Positions 16,134 through 22,957 of a stretch of DNA of 43,794 nt are shown one piece after another. How positions within the stretch are numbered: position 1 is the first letter of the stretch; each line of letters opens with the position of its first letter. Below the pieces are notes generated by a model, which was not told the DNA's origin, did not search any database, and worked only from the letters and a program-made list of their open reading frames with translations. The position numbers and the translations under genes are program-made. Location of the stretch: NCBI GenBank assembly GCA_017431725.1, contig JAFRKN010000004.1, positions 1-43,794 of the forward strand, in the 5' to 3' direction. Source of the stretch: Candidatus Saccharimonadota bacterium (GTDB lineage: Bacteria; Patescibacteriota; Saccharimonadia; Saccharimonadales; Saccharimonadaceae).

Positions 16134-16907
16134 ATGAAACGACATTTTTCTAAAATTTCTGCAATTATATTGTTACCATTATTCCTCATTTCCAGTCTAA
16201 TAACCTCTATACTAATTTCACCCCACACTTACGCCGATTCCGCTACCGGCTTAGGAGGCAGATCCTGCCCTAATTTCTTAGGTCTCACTTCTTGGGATTG
16301 TGGTTTACCATCTACTATCGACAGTGAGGCGGCCCTAAAATCCAACATTTGGATTATTGCTTCCAACATCGCCGTAGATATTACCATCATCGCCGCTTAT
16401 CTAGTCTTAGGTTACGTTATTTATGGCGGTTACCTCTATATTTTTTCCAGCGGCGATCCCGTCAAAGCAGCCGACGGCAAAAAAACACTCACCCGAGCCT
16501 TTATTGGACTCGCCATAGTTATGTCTGCCAATCTCATTATGGGCACCATTCGTATTGCTCTAGTCGGTGGAAGTGGCAACATTGGTAATTGTGCCACCGA
16601 AAGTGGCTGTGTAAATCCTGATGATTTAATCCAAAATCTCATCAACTGGTTTATTGCCATTGCCGGAATAGTGTCTGCCATCTTCTTAGTTTATGGCGGT
16701 ATATCTTATATCACCTCCTCTGGCGATTCAGGCAAAATCCAAAAAGCCAAACAAATGATTATTTATTCTCTCATTGGCCTCGCTATAGTTGCTCTTTCTG
16801 TCGCCATTACAGCTTTCGTTTCCAATATCATTCGTGAATCCAATAATAATGCATATATTAATCAATCAACCATTTCAAAGGAGGTCAATGAAAACAAAAT
16901 TTATTAA
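16134..16907 (+). CDS. Two-module type IV pilin-like membrane protein
   Basis: A 257-residue protein with an N-terminal signal (residues about 8-35, ending HTYA) and two tandem copies of one module. Copy 1, about 75-150: YVIYGGYLYIFSSGDPVKA, then a helix with RAFIGLAIVMSANLIM. Copy 2, about 175-240: FLVYGGISYITSSGDSGK, KAKQMIIYSLIGLAIVALS. Each module is two hydrophobic helices joined by the S-S-G-D-x2-K loop, the pattern of the TrbC/VirB2-like T4SS_pilin families common in CPR genomes. The segment before copy 1 has three cysteines that could bridge. Two single-module paralogues follow directly, and a fourth gene lies at 18994. It is probably a pilus subunit or an inner-membrane component of the nearby VirB4/VirB6 system. 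Confidence 0.82.
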   Translation: MKRHFSKISAIILLPLFLISSLITSILISPHTYADSATGLGGRSCPNFLGLTSWDCGLPSTIDSEAALKSNIWIIASNIAVDITIIAAYLVLGYVIYGGYLYIFSSGDPVKAADGKKTLTRAFIGLAIVMSANLIMGTIRIALVGGSGNIGNCATESGCVNPDDLIQNLINWFIAIAGIVSAIFLVYGGISYITSSGDSGKIQKAKQMIIYSLIGLAIVALSVAITAFVSNIIRESNNNAYINQSTISKEVNENKIY

Positions 16908-17355
16908 AATTATCCTTCTGGCTTTTGTTGCCATGCTAGGAATTTTCAATCTCGTCGCCACCTCAAATGTTACAGCAGCCGATGCATGCAGCAGCCTCAA
17001 ATCTGGAACTGCCGCTTGGGAAGCTGCCGGATGCGGAGGCAGCAAAGATAGTCTTCCATCCATCATCACCGGTATCTTGAATGCCGTCATCGCCATTGCT
17101 GGTCTTGTTGCCGTCGTCTACGTTATCATCGGTGGTATTAACTACATGACCTCTAGTGGTGATGCAACCAAAATTCAAAAAGCCAAAACTACCATTCTTT
17201 ACGCCCTTATTGGTCTCGCCATCTGCGCTCTTTCCTTTGCCATCGTCAACTGGGTCATTCTTCGCGCTATCGGCGGGCAAACTCCCGCTTCCACAGACCA
17301 AGAAAGCACCAGCCTCATCATCAAAGAAAAGCCTATTGCATTTTTAGAAAAATAA
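16888..17355 (+). CDS. Single-module type IV pilin-like protein
   Basis: A 155-residue protein. The start at 16888 is fixed by the ribosome site AAAGGAGGT 5 nt upstream; the frame is open further back but lacks any such signal there. It overlaps the previous gene by 20 nt. A signal peptide (1-30, LLAFVAMLGIFNLVATSNVTAA) is followed by two cysteines (C33, C48) and the module ITGILNAVIAIAGLVAVVYV, IIGGINYMTSSGDATK, KAKTTILYALIGLAICALS. This is the VirB2/TrbC-like topology of two helices around a short SSGD loop. After cleavage the mature product would be about 125 residues, suited to a pilin subunit. The polar tail after residue 135 is unique to this copy. Confidence 0.85.
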   Translation: MKTKFIKIILLAFVAMLGIFNLVATSNVTAADACSSLKSGTAAWEAAGCGGSKDSLPSIITGILNAVIAIAGLVAVVYVIIGGINYMTSSGDATKIQKAKTTILYALIGLAICALSFAIVNWVILRAIGGQTPASTDQESTSLIIKEKPIAFLEK

Positions 17356-17393
17356 TTATACAATAATATTAAATTAATCATAAAGGATATAAA

Positions 17394-17702
17394 ATGAAAG
17401 AACTTCTTACAAAATTCGCCGAGTTACCAACAGTAGAACCAGTAGGCACTGACACAAGTGGCGATACTCTTGTTACGAGTATTACTGGTATTTTAAACGC
17501 CGTTATTGGTGTGCTTGGTCTCGTTTGTGTTGTCGTTATGATCATCGGTGGCGTTAATTACATGACTTCTTCTGGCGATGCCGCCAAAGTCAAAAAAGCC
17601 AAAGATACCATCCTTTATGGTCTAATCGGTCTCGTAGTTTGCGTCCTCGCTTTTGCTCTTGTCAACTTTGTTATTGTCAATGTCATTGGTGGAAGCAATT
17701 AA
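17394..17702 (+). CDS. Single-module type IV pilin-like protein without signal peptide
   Basis: This 102-residue paralogue consists only of a short acidic head (KELLTKFAELPTVEPVGTD) and the module: SITGILNAVIGVLGLVCVVV, MIIGGVNYMTSSGDAAK, KAKDTILYGLIGLVVCVLAF. It lacks the cleavable signal of its neighbour, so it may insert through its own first helix. Of the four paralogues it is the most compact, nearly a minimal VirB2-like pilin. The weak ribosome site AAAGGA lies 8 nt before the ATG. It is the last gene of the plus-strand pilin operon and is followed by a strong terminator at 17714-17745. Confidence 0.85.
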   Translation: MKELLTKFAELPTVEPVGTDTSGDTLVTSITGILNAVIGVLGLVCVVVMIIGGVNYMTSSGDAAKVKKAKDTILYGLIGLVVCVLAFALVNFVIVNVIGGSN

Positions 17703-17713
17703 AAACCATCATA

Positions 17714-17745
17714 AAAAATACTCCCATTCGGGAGTATTTTTTTAT
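17714..17745 (+). terminator. Bidirectional rho-independent terminator
   Basis: The stem AAAATACTCCC / GGGAGTATTTT with a 4-nt loop is followed by a T-run on the plus strand, with an A-run before it, so it can also end minus-strand transcription of the convergent hsp20 gene, whose stop is at 17757. Confidence 0.9.
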
Positions 17746-17756
17746 TAACCAGCCAA

Positions 17757-18260
17757 CTATTGTATTGCAATTTTCTTCGGCGCTTCAGTTTTTTCCTTCT
17801 CAAACGTAATCGTGAGCACCCCGTCCTTTAGTTCTGCCTTTACACTATTCTCATCTTCTTTCACTTGCACCGGCAAAGCAATCGTCCGCGAAAACTCACC
17901 CCAGTAGCATTCTTGAATATGCCATCTCGTCGTTTGTTCATCTTCGCCACCAGACAAAACTCCCGAAATTGTCAAAATATTGTCGGAAATACTAACATCG
18001 AGATCAGATTTCGAGATGCCAGCGGTCCGAGCTTTTACTACTAATTTATCGGCGGTTTCAAAGACATCTACAGCGAGTTGTCCTGGAAAGTCGTCGGTAT
18101 TTTCCCACTCATCTTCGACTGATTCGCCTGATTCTTGAGGTACCTCTTCTTCTACTACTTCCTCAGTCTCAACCGGAGCGGTGAGTTCATCGTCTCCCCC
18201 AAGGAAAGCAGCGGCGAGGTCATCTTCCATCAGCAAATCGTCACTGTTTGTACGAGCCAT
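17757..18260 (-). CDS. Hsp20 / alpha-crystallin small heat-shock protein
   Basis: A 167-residue ATP-independent chaperone that holds unfolding proteins. Residues 1-57 are a very acidic, Glu/Val/Asp-rich arm (VETEEVVEEEVPQE), replacing the usual hydrophobic N-terminal arm. Residues about 58-152 form the alpha-crystallin domain: GQLAVDVFETADKLVVKART, AGISKSDLDVSI, ECYWGEFSRTIALP, and the conserved DGVLTITFEK. The C-terminal KKIAIQ gives the I-x-I/V oligomerisation motif. A -10 box (18289-18294) and a GTGGAGG ribosome site precede the ATG. No CIRCE element is visible, so heat control, if any, is by another route. Confidence 0.92.
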   Translation of the reverse strand: MARTNSDDLLMEDDLAAAFLGGDDELTAPVETEEVVEEEVPQESGESVEDEWENTDDFPGQLAVDVFETADKLVVKARTAGISKSDLDVSISDNILTISGVLSGGEDEQTTRWHIQECYWGEFSRTIALPVQVKEDENSVKAELKDGVLTITFEKEKTEAPKKIAIQ

Positions 18261-18288
18261 ATTTCCTCCACTTATATTGTTATGCTTT

Positions 18289-18294
18289 ATTATA
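18289..18294 (-). promoter_or_regulatory. -10 box of hsp20
   Basis: TATAAT on the minus strand about 28 nt before the ATG at 18260, followed by the ribosome site GTGGAGG. It lies back to back with comF. Confidence 0.5.
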
Positions 18295-18324
18295 GACCAT
18301 CTTTATAGTAAAATCAAGAAAATC

Positions 18325-19008
18325 ATGAATTTTATTGTAAAAAATACAACATTCCCCAACCCACTTGCCCTTCTCGCTCCCCACTCCTGTAGAGGTTGTG
18401 GACGTATCGGAGAACCTTTATGTAATTGTTGTAAAAATTACATCATTTTGAATCACGAAAACTATTGCCCAAACTGCAAAAATTTAAATCCTACTGGCAA
18501 ATGCCCAAATTGTCAAAACCTTCCGCCTATTTTTGTTGCCGACCAACGTTCCACACTCATCGGCACCTTAATTCATGACTACAAATATCATTCCGTCCGA
18601 GCACTCTCAAAATCTCTTGCCGAAATTCTCAACCACATTCTTCCCCTCATCGACGGTCCCGTCAAAATTGTTCCGCTTCCCACCATCAACCAGCATATTC
18701 ATATTCGCGGTTTCGACCACACTTACCTCATCGCCAAATCTCTTGTCAAAATGCGTCCAAATTGGCAATTAGAAAATCTCCTCCTCCGCTCCAATAATTC
18801 CGTCCAAGTTGGCTCTGATGCCAAAACTCGCCTTACTCAAGCCAAAAACGCCTACGCTCTCAATCCCAAAATTTCTCTCAACCAAAGCGCTACCTACCTT
18901 CTTCTAGATGATGTCTGGACCACCGGCGCCTCCATGCAGTCCGCCTACCAAAAACTAACTCAAGCCGGCCTCTCAAAAATTATCATCACTGTCTTAGCTG
19001 TTAGTTGA
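18325..19008 (+). CDS. comF: ComF-family phosphoribosyltransferase-like protein
   Basis: A 227-residue protein. The first 65 residues contain two zinc-binding clusters (C22-x2-C25 with C33/C35/C36, and C48-x2-C51 with C60-x2-C63). The rest is a type I phosphoribosyltransferase fold with the PRPP loop YLLLDDVWTTGASM (191-204) and the IHIRGFDHTYLIAKSL segment conserved in ComF. In competent bacteria ComF helps bring single-stranded DNA into the cytosol or pass it to recombination; CPR bacteria usually keep it together with pilus genes, which suits this location. The start at 18325 was chosen because the longer frame begins inside hsp20. There is no clear ribosome site. Its end overlaps the convergent pilin-like gene by 15 nt. 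Confidence 0.9.
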   Translation: MNFIVKNTTFPNPLALLAPHSCRGCGRIGEPLCNCCKNYIILNHENYCPNCKNLNPTGKCPNCQNLPPIFVADQRSTLIGTLIHDYKYHSVRALSKSLAEILNHILPLIDGPVKIVPLPTINQHIHIRGFDHTYLIAKSLVKMRPNWQLENLLLRSNNSVQVGSDAKTRLTQAKNAYALNPKISLNQSATYLLLDDVWTTGASMQSAYQKLTQAGLSKIIITVLAVS

Positions 19009-19422
19009 ATCCAAATACAAACTTGTTTCTTTGGAACTATCTTTGTCCGTATTAGACGACGGCAACGCCGAAATCACAAAGTTTACAATTGCAAAGGCGA
19101 GAAATGCAATTACCAACCCAATAATTGCATAAAGCACGGTATTTTTTGCGTCCGTCACTTTTTTGGCATCTCCACCCGAAATTACATACTTAATTCCACC
19201 AATAATCAACATAATTACCGCAATAATCCCCACAATATAAAGAATGGTATTCGTTACCTGCTTAAAAACCCCCGTATCACCAAAAAGATCCGCCGGACAT
19301 CCATCACAACGTGCTGCTTCAGCACCTTCTTGCAATGTCAGAGCCGACACCGACGAAAATCCCGCCAAAGTCACGACTCCCACAATTAAAACTGATAAAA
19401 TAAGTTTTACTATATTTTTCAT
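18994..19422 (-). CDS. Single-module type IV pilin-like protein, minus-strand copy
   Basis: This 142-residue protein has a signal peptide (1-28, ending VSALT), two cysteines (RCDGCPADLF), then the module VTNTILYIVGIIAVIMLIIG, GIKYVISGGDAKKV, DAKNTVLYAIIGLVIAFLAF. The loop reads ISGGD where the other paralogues have TSSGD. The Ser/Asp/Thr-rich tail (SSNTDKDSSKETS) is likely surface-exposed. The start is at 19422 because a promoter lies just upstream (-10 at 19432-19437, 9 nt before this ATG); the ATG at 19431 lies next to that box. It is separate from the three-gene plus-strand cluster and has its own promoter, so it can be regulated independently. Confidence 0.87.
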   Translation of the reverse strand: MKNIVKLILSVLIVGVVTLAGFSSVSALTLQEGAEAARCDGCPADLFGDTGVFKQVTNTILYIVGIIAVIMLIIGGIKYVISGGDAKKVTDAKNTVLYAIIGLVIAFLAFAIVNFVISALPSSNTDKDSSKETSLYLDSTNS

Positions 19423-19431
19423 CTTAAACAT

Positions 19432-19460
19432 AGCATATCACACCCTTGCCAAAAAATCAA
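19432..19460 (-). promoter_or_regulatory. Sigma-70-type promoter of the minus-strand pilin-like gene
   Basis: TTGATT (19455-19460) and TATGCT (19432-19437) on the minus strand are separated by 17 nt, and the -10 lies 9 nt before the ATG at 19422, giving almost no leader. Confidence 0.6.
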
Positions 19461-19621
19461 CCTCTAAAACCCACACCAATTCTAACACTAACCACCAACC
19501 CCTGCTTATACCAAAATCATTCCTCTTTTTTGTCATTTTCCCATTTTGGTTTCTAATTCGCTGTTCATTTTAGTTTCGGAAAGGCTGGAGGGATCAAAGA
19601 CAGAAACTAGAAACGCTTAGC

Positions 19622-21340
19622 TTAACGAAGTAAACAACGAACTGAGTCGCCGTAGTCGCGACTGTCGTCGCCTGCAGGACTGGCGCCGCCACCCACGCCG
19701 AAGTACGCGAACCTGGCGTTGTAGTCATCCGTCGCAACAGACGACCAGAAGTCGCCGTCGTCCCCGACATCCCCGAGGTTACCGTTGAAGTTGCCGGTAG
19801 GGGCGGAGTAAAGCGGAGCAGACCAAAGTGTAGAGATATCACTAAAGCCATCATTATAAGTCCAGCCATATGCAGTCCATAAGTTTACGAAATCTCCTTC
19901 AGGTTGGTTTGTATTCTCGTTATAAGTCGTATAAGGCAAAGTCCAACCAGCTGGGCAGATGGATTGATTAGCTTCTAGGTTTTCATATTCATCAGTAGTT
20001 TCATTATATGTTCCATAAATACTAGCATCATTAGAAGCTATGGCTGCAGGCCAGTTATAGTAGTTACCTAAATGATACTGAGCAGTGCCAGTACTTGAAG
20101 TATAGGTAGATAGGGGGTTAAGTGATTCGTTACAAGCTGGAGTGCTAGTAGAATAGTCACAGCTACTATAGTATGCATCCCAGTCACTATAGTCACTTTC
20201 TGTGCTATTCCAATATAGATTACCTGGATCATAGGATTCTGGAGTGTTGTTTATTTCGCAATAACCATATTGTGAATTCCAAGTCCCACCATTGCACCAT
20301 TCGTGGATGTTATTAGTAGCTGTTGCATAGGTAGAGCGAGCTGGACTCCAAGCGGCCGTATCATAACTATTAGTAGTTGTATTCCAGCCTAAGTCTGTGT
20401 CTAAGTTGGTGTAAGTTATTGAACTGTCTAAGTCTAAGTCTAGATTCTGAGTCATCCAGACCTTGCCATCAGCAAGTTTAGCAATCGTATATTCTTTGCC
20501 ATCACGTTTGTCTTTTATGGTGTACTGAGTTCCAGTTGTCATGGAGTTTAGTATAGCAGTTCGGTTAGTACTAGTTACACTAGCAAAATCTTGCATGCAT
20601 TTAACTTCGCTGATAGTAGTAGCATTGCTATTACAAACTACTGGAGCATCACTACTCGCTGGATGCACTAATGCATAGATCACTTGTCCTTGATAAGCCC
20701 CAGCAGCTTGAGTTTTAGATATATAAGCAGCATAAGTAGTAGTGAGGGTAGCTCCACCAGTAGTCTCGTCCATACTAGTAGCAGCGTTCTTATGGGCTAC
20801 TTTAGTGAATTCATTAGGCACAGTATGGTAGTTATTAAAGCTAGCGTCTGCTCCTCCTGCTGTATTAGGAGCAGAATCTATGGTTAAGGCATTAGTGCCG
20901 GATGTATCACCAGAGTCTCCTGTAGCAGTGAGTTTCATGGCCCAGTTAGAAGTGTCTGGATTGCCTGGTGCAGTAGCTAGTCCAGTGATAATAGCAGACA
21001 TACTAGCATTAGTACCTACTAGTTTATTACTATTCTCTTCACCAATCGTATCGTTAGTGTAACCTGCAGCATAAATAGCAAAGCCATTAGTGTCATTACA
21101 AAAAGCTTTTAGTGTAGTAGAACCAATGTTGTTTTGATAAGTACCATTAGAAATAGTAGCATTATGGGAAGCCATACCAGTGCCAGAAAGCGAACAAGAA
21201 ACTGGGACAGTGATGTTGATTAGATCTACGACAGAATCGGCCGAGGCTAGATTATTTAATGCCAAACCAGCAATCATCATTATGCTAAACAGGCCCACAA
21301 AAAACCACTCAAAACCCTTCGTCTTTGTTTTTCTTTTCAT
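19622..21340 (-). CDS. Secreted FISUMP-domain surface protein with GC-rich 3' end
   Basis: A 572-residue exported protein. A signal sequence (about 10-35, ending ASADS) leads to a Ser/Thr/Asn-rich N-terminal region (about 36-235, VDLINITVPVSCSLSGTGMA) like the repeated surface domains of CPR proteins. Residues about 280-572 form a FISUMP (Fib_succ_major) domain: YTIAKLADGKVWMTQNLDLD, SICPAGWTLP, GDFWSSVATDDYNARFAYFG, then RDYGDSVRCLLR. FISUMP domains have a C-type-lectin-like fold and probably bind ligands outside the cell. Most of the gene is AT-rich, but codons for the last 65 residues are suddenly GC-rich and nearly all end in C (GAC, TAC, AAC, GGC, TTC). A -10 at 21371-21376 precedes it. 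Confidence 0.88.
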   Translation of the reverse strand: MKRKTKTKGFEWFFVGLFSIMMIAGLALNNLASADSVVDLINITVPVSCSLSGTGMASHNATISNGTYQNNIGSTTLKAFCNDTNGFAIYAAGYTNDTIGEENSNKLVGTNASMSAIITGLATAPGNPDTSNWAMKLTATGDSGDTSGTNALTIDSAPNTAGGADASFNNYHTVPNEFTKVAHKNAATSMDETTGGATLTTTYAAYISKTQAAGAYQGQVIYALVHPASSDAPVVCNSNATTISEVKCMQDFASVTSTNRTAILNSMTTGTQYTIKDKRDGKEYTIAKLADGKVWMTQNLDLDLDSSITYTNLDTDLGWNTTTNSYDTAAWSPARSTYATATNNIHEWCNGGTWNSQYGYCEINNTPESYDPGNLYWNSTESDYSDWDAYYSSCDYSTSTPACNESLNPLSTYTSSTGTAQYHLGNYYNWPAAIASNDASIYGTYNETTDEYENLEANQSICPAGWTLPYTTYNENTNQPEGDFVNLWTAYGWTYNDGFSDISTLWSAPLYSAPTGNFNGNLGDVGDDGDFWSSVATDDYNARFAYFGVGGGASPAGDDSRDYGDSVRCLLR

Positions 21341-21370
21341 GGTTATATCTCTGCCTTTAATTACATAACC

Positions 21371-21376
21371 ATTATA
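21371..21376 (-). promoter_or_regulatory. -10 box of the FISUMP gene
   Basis: TATAAT in the context ATGCTATAATGG on the minus strand, about 30 nt before the ATG at 21340. The candidate -35, TTACAT, is weak. Confidence 0.5.
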
Positions 21377-21461
21377 GCATAATGTAAAAAAATATGTAAA
21401 ATTTTTGTGTGACTAACCAGCAAAAATGTCCCCCTTTTATATAAAATTTTTATAACTTTCC

Positions 21462-21506
21462 TACCTGAAACATTTTCCCCCAAATATTGCAATTTTGTTT
21501 CAGGTA
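21462..21506. repeat. 11-bp perfect inverted repeat with 23-nt loop
   Basis: Arms TACCTGAAACA (21462-21472) and TGTTTCAGGTA (21496-21506). It lies between tRNA-Ser and the FISUMP promoter. No T-run follows on either strand, so it is not a standard terminator. A third, partly matching AATGTTTC at 21515-21522 could form an alternative pair. Confidence 0.7.
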
Positions 21507-21541
21507 TGATTATCAATGTTTCATCTTTTAATCCACAAAAA

Positions 21542-21634
21542 TGGCGGAGGGTGAGGGATTTGAACCCTCGCTCCAGGTTGCCCCAGACTATCTCGTTAGC
21601 AATGAGACCCCTTCAACCACTTGGGTAACCCTCC
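21542..21634 (-). tRNA. tRNA-Ser(GCU)
   Basis: The 93-nt minus-strand gene has a perfect 7-bp acceptor stem (GGAGGGT / ACCCTCC), a T arm GAGGGTTCAAATCCCTC, anticodon loop TTGCTAA with GCU, and the long variable arm of class II tRNAs (GTCTGGGGCAACCTGGAGC region). The 3' CCA is encoded. It reads AGC and AGU codons. A -10-like TGTTAAAAT lies 9 nt before the 5' end. Confidence 0.95.
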
Positions 21635-21643
21635 GTTCCTCTA

Positions 21644-21652
21644 ATTTTAACA
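21644..21652 (-). promoter_or_regulatory. Extended -10 box of tRNA-Ser
   Basis: TGTTAAAAT on the minus strand, 9 nt before the tRNA 5' end; transcription would start about 3 nt before the mature end. Confidence 0.5.
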
Positions 21653-21679
21653 TACTTTTCACTATTTTTTAAATTATGC

Positions 21680-21685
21680 TATAAT
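21680..21685 (+). promoter_or_regulatory. -10 box of the 21692 gene
   Basis: TATAAT in ATGCTATAATG, 6 nt before the ATG at 21692; leaderless configuration, divergent from the tRNA promoter. Confidence 0.6.
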
Positions 21686-21691
21686 GAGCTT

Positions 21692-22159
21692 ATGGCAAAG
21701 GCATTAAACGACATCTCTTGGGAAGCCGAAGAATACATAGTTAGAGACCGCAATACTTGGTGGTATGTTGGTCTTTTTGCTGTTGGCGTGGCTCTCTCAA
21801 TTCTTGCTATCATTTTAAGTTGGTGGACTTTTCTCGTCCTTATCATTCTCAGCATCGTCGCTATCCTCGTCTCAACTTTTCGCCCTCCTCGCAAAATCAA
21901 ATATACTCTTAACAAAGAAGGCCTAAAAGAAGGTGACAAACTCCACCAATACGCAGAATTCAAAGCTTTCGGTATTTTAAAAGAAGGTTCCAATTTTTCC
22001 GCCGTTCTCATCCCCAAAAAACGTTTCGGCCTTAGCACCAAAGTCTATTTTTCTGAAGGCAAAGGCGAAGCCATTGTCGACGCACTCGGCGCCAGGCTCC
22101 CCATGGAAGAAGTCAAACTTGACTTTCTCGATAAAATCGTAAATTTCTTGCGTATTTAA
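21692..22159 (+). CDS. Two-helix membrane protein of unknown function
   Basis: A 155-residue protein: a short soluble head (ISWEAEEYIVRDRNTWWY), two closely spaced membrane helices (about 24-44 and 46-63) separated by SWW, then a soluble domain (about 70-150) of alternating beta strands (KIKYTLNKEGLKEGDKLHQY, FSAVLIPKKRFGLSTKVYFS) that resembles a bacterial PH-like domain. The head motif W-E-A-x-E-Y and this architecture recur, from memory, in CPR genomes as uncharacterised membrane proteins. Both termini are probably cytoplasmic. The mRNA is likely leaderless. The next gene starts about 50 nt downstream on the same strand. Confidence 0.75.
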   Translation: MAKALNDISWEAEEYIVRDRNTWWYVGLFAVGVALSILAIILSWWTFLVLIILSIVAILVSTFRPPRKIKYTLNKEGLKEGDKLHQYAEFKAFGILKEGSNFSAVLIPKKRFGLSTKVYFSEGKGEAIVDALGARLPMEEVKLDFLDKIVNFLRI

Positions 22160-22206
22160 ATTAACTGTGCTATTATAAACATAAGTTTAATATAAAGGTG
22201 GGCATA

Positions 22207-22782
22207 ATGGACCAAAATCAAACCGTAGACAATGATCTACAAAAAGCAATTGACGACATCGCTAATACAACTAATGTTGACCCGGTTTTTTCCGACCCAG
22301 TCGCCGCTCCATCCTCAGTTCCTGAAGGCGATACTGGCGAACTTGGCGAACCAGTTGGCCCTTTCCCAGAGCCTAAAGTCGAAATGGTCGCCCCAGCTCC
22401 TGAGCCGATGGCCCCATTAGAGTCTATCAACATCCCAGATTTAGAAGTCCCAGCGCCTACCCCAGCTCCGGAACCAGCTCCAAGTCCAACTCCAGAACCG
22501 ACTCCAGAAGTCAATCTCGCCCCCGCAGAGCCTTCCCCAGAAATGCCTGTTAATCTCAATATGCATCAAATCAAGGAAGCTGCTCTCCGCGACCTAGTCC
22601 CTCTTCTCGATCATCTTAATCTTAATCCAAATCAAAAATTCAATATTTATCGCAACATTTTTGAAGAACTCCGCGATTACACAGTCTTAGAGCCAGCCTA
22701 TCTCGCTGCCAAAGAAATCTCCGACGATACCGACCGCGCCGAAGCCCTCCTCTATCTCGTCGAATCCATCGATAAAATGTAG
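22207..22782 (+). CDS. Hypothetical protein with Pro/Glu/Ala-rich linker
   Basis: A 191-residue protein. The start at 22207 follows AAAGGTGG by 5 nt; a GTG at 22198 is possible but overlaps the ribosome site. Residues 1-35 are acidic and helical, residues about 35-118 a Pro-rich linker with PAPEP/PTPEP repeats (PAPEPMAPLE, APEPAPSPTPEPTPE), and residues about 120-191 a helical domain (HQIKEAALRDLVPLLDHLNL, NPNQKFNIYRNIFEELRDYT, EISDDTDRAEALLYLVESID). It is strongly acidic, with no signal or membrane segment and no known catalytic motif. The C-terminal helices could be a protein-binding module. Its 3' end runs into the long inverted repeat at 22786. Confidence 0.75.
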   Translation: MDQNQTVDNDLQKAIDDIANTTNVDPVFSDPVAAPSSVPEGDTGELGEPVGPFPEPKVEMVAPAPEPMAPLESINIPDLEVPAPTPAPEPAPSPTPEPTPEVNLAPAEPSPEMPVNLNMHQIKEAALRDLVPLLDHLNLNPNQKFNIYRNIFEELRDYTVLEPAYLAAKEISDDTDRAEALLYLVESIDKM

Positions 22783-22785
22783 TGA

Positions 22786-22957
22786 GTTACTAAGGTAATT
22801 TTCTAAAGCATAATGAGATTTAGACCAGATTTGTTCGCGTAATTTTTACAACTTAACAATGAAAAAATATCCCTAAATAATAAGGATATTTTTTCTTGAC
22901 TTACGTTGCAAAAATTACAAGCGAACAAGTCCAGCTTTAGAAAATTACCTTAGTAAC
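22786..22957. repeat. 172-bp nested inverted repeat between convergent genes, covering the groEL stop codon
   Basis: Three nested levels. Outer arms are 24 bp and perfect (22786-22809 and 22934-22957; GTTACTAAGG... and ...CCTTAGTAAC). Middle arms match imperfectly (TTGTTCGC and TAATTTTT blocks, about 22831-22851 against 22903-22928). Inner arms are 12 bp and perfect (GAAAAAATATCC 22861-22872, GGATATTTTTTC 22884-22895) around an 11-nt loop. The inner hairpin ending in T6 may terminate transcription from both sides. The right outer arm contains the last two codons and the stop of groEL, and the left arm begins 3 nt after the stop of the plus-strand gene. Confidence 0.9.
22861..22895. terminator. 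Inner hairpin of the nested repeat, likely bidirectional terminator
   Basis: A 12-bp perfect stem, AT-rich apart from a GC closing pair next to the loop, with A6/T6 tracts in the stem. It is weaker than a classical GC-rich terminator, but it is the only candidate between the two convergent genes. Confidence 0.55.

Noticed and set aside
18900-19010. UGA recoding to glycine as in Gracilibacteria/SR1
   Set aside because: comF and other genes end naturally at UGA in the expected place, and no gene needs UGA read as sense.
19432-19621. Template repeat or reverse transcriptase next to the FISUMP gene
   Set aside because: The gap is AT-rich with no near-copy of the GC-rich block, and no reverse-transcriptase frame exists anywhere in the window.
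22218-22559. 113-codon minus-strand Gly/Ser-rich frame
   Set aside because: The mirror image of the Pro/Glu-rich linker of the 22207 gene; repeats in one strand open the other.
22786-22957. Nested repeat as an insertion sequence
   Set aside because: Too short to code for a transposase, and no target-site duplication is apparent around the outer arms.
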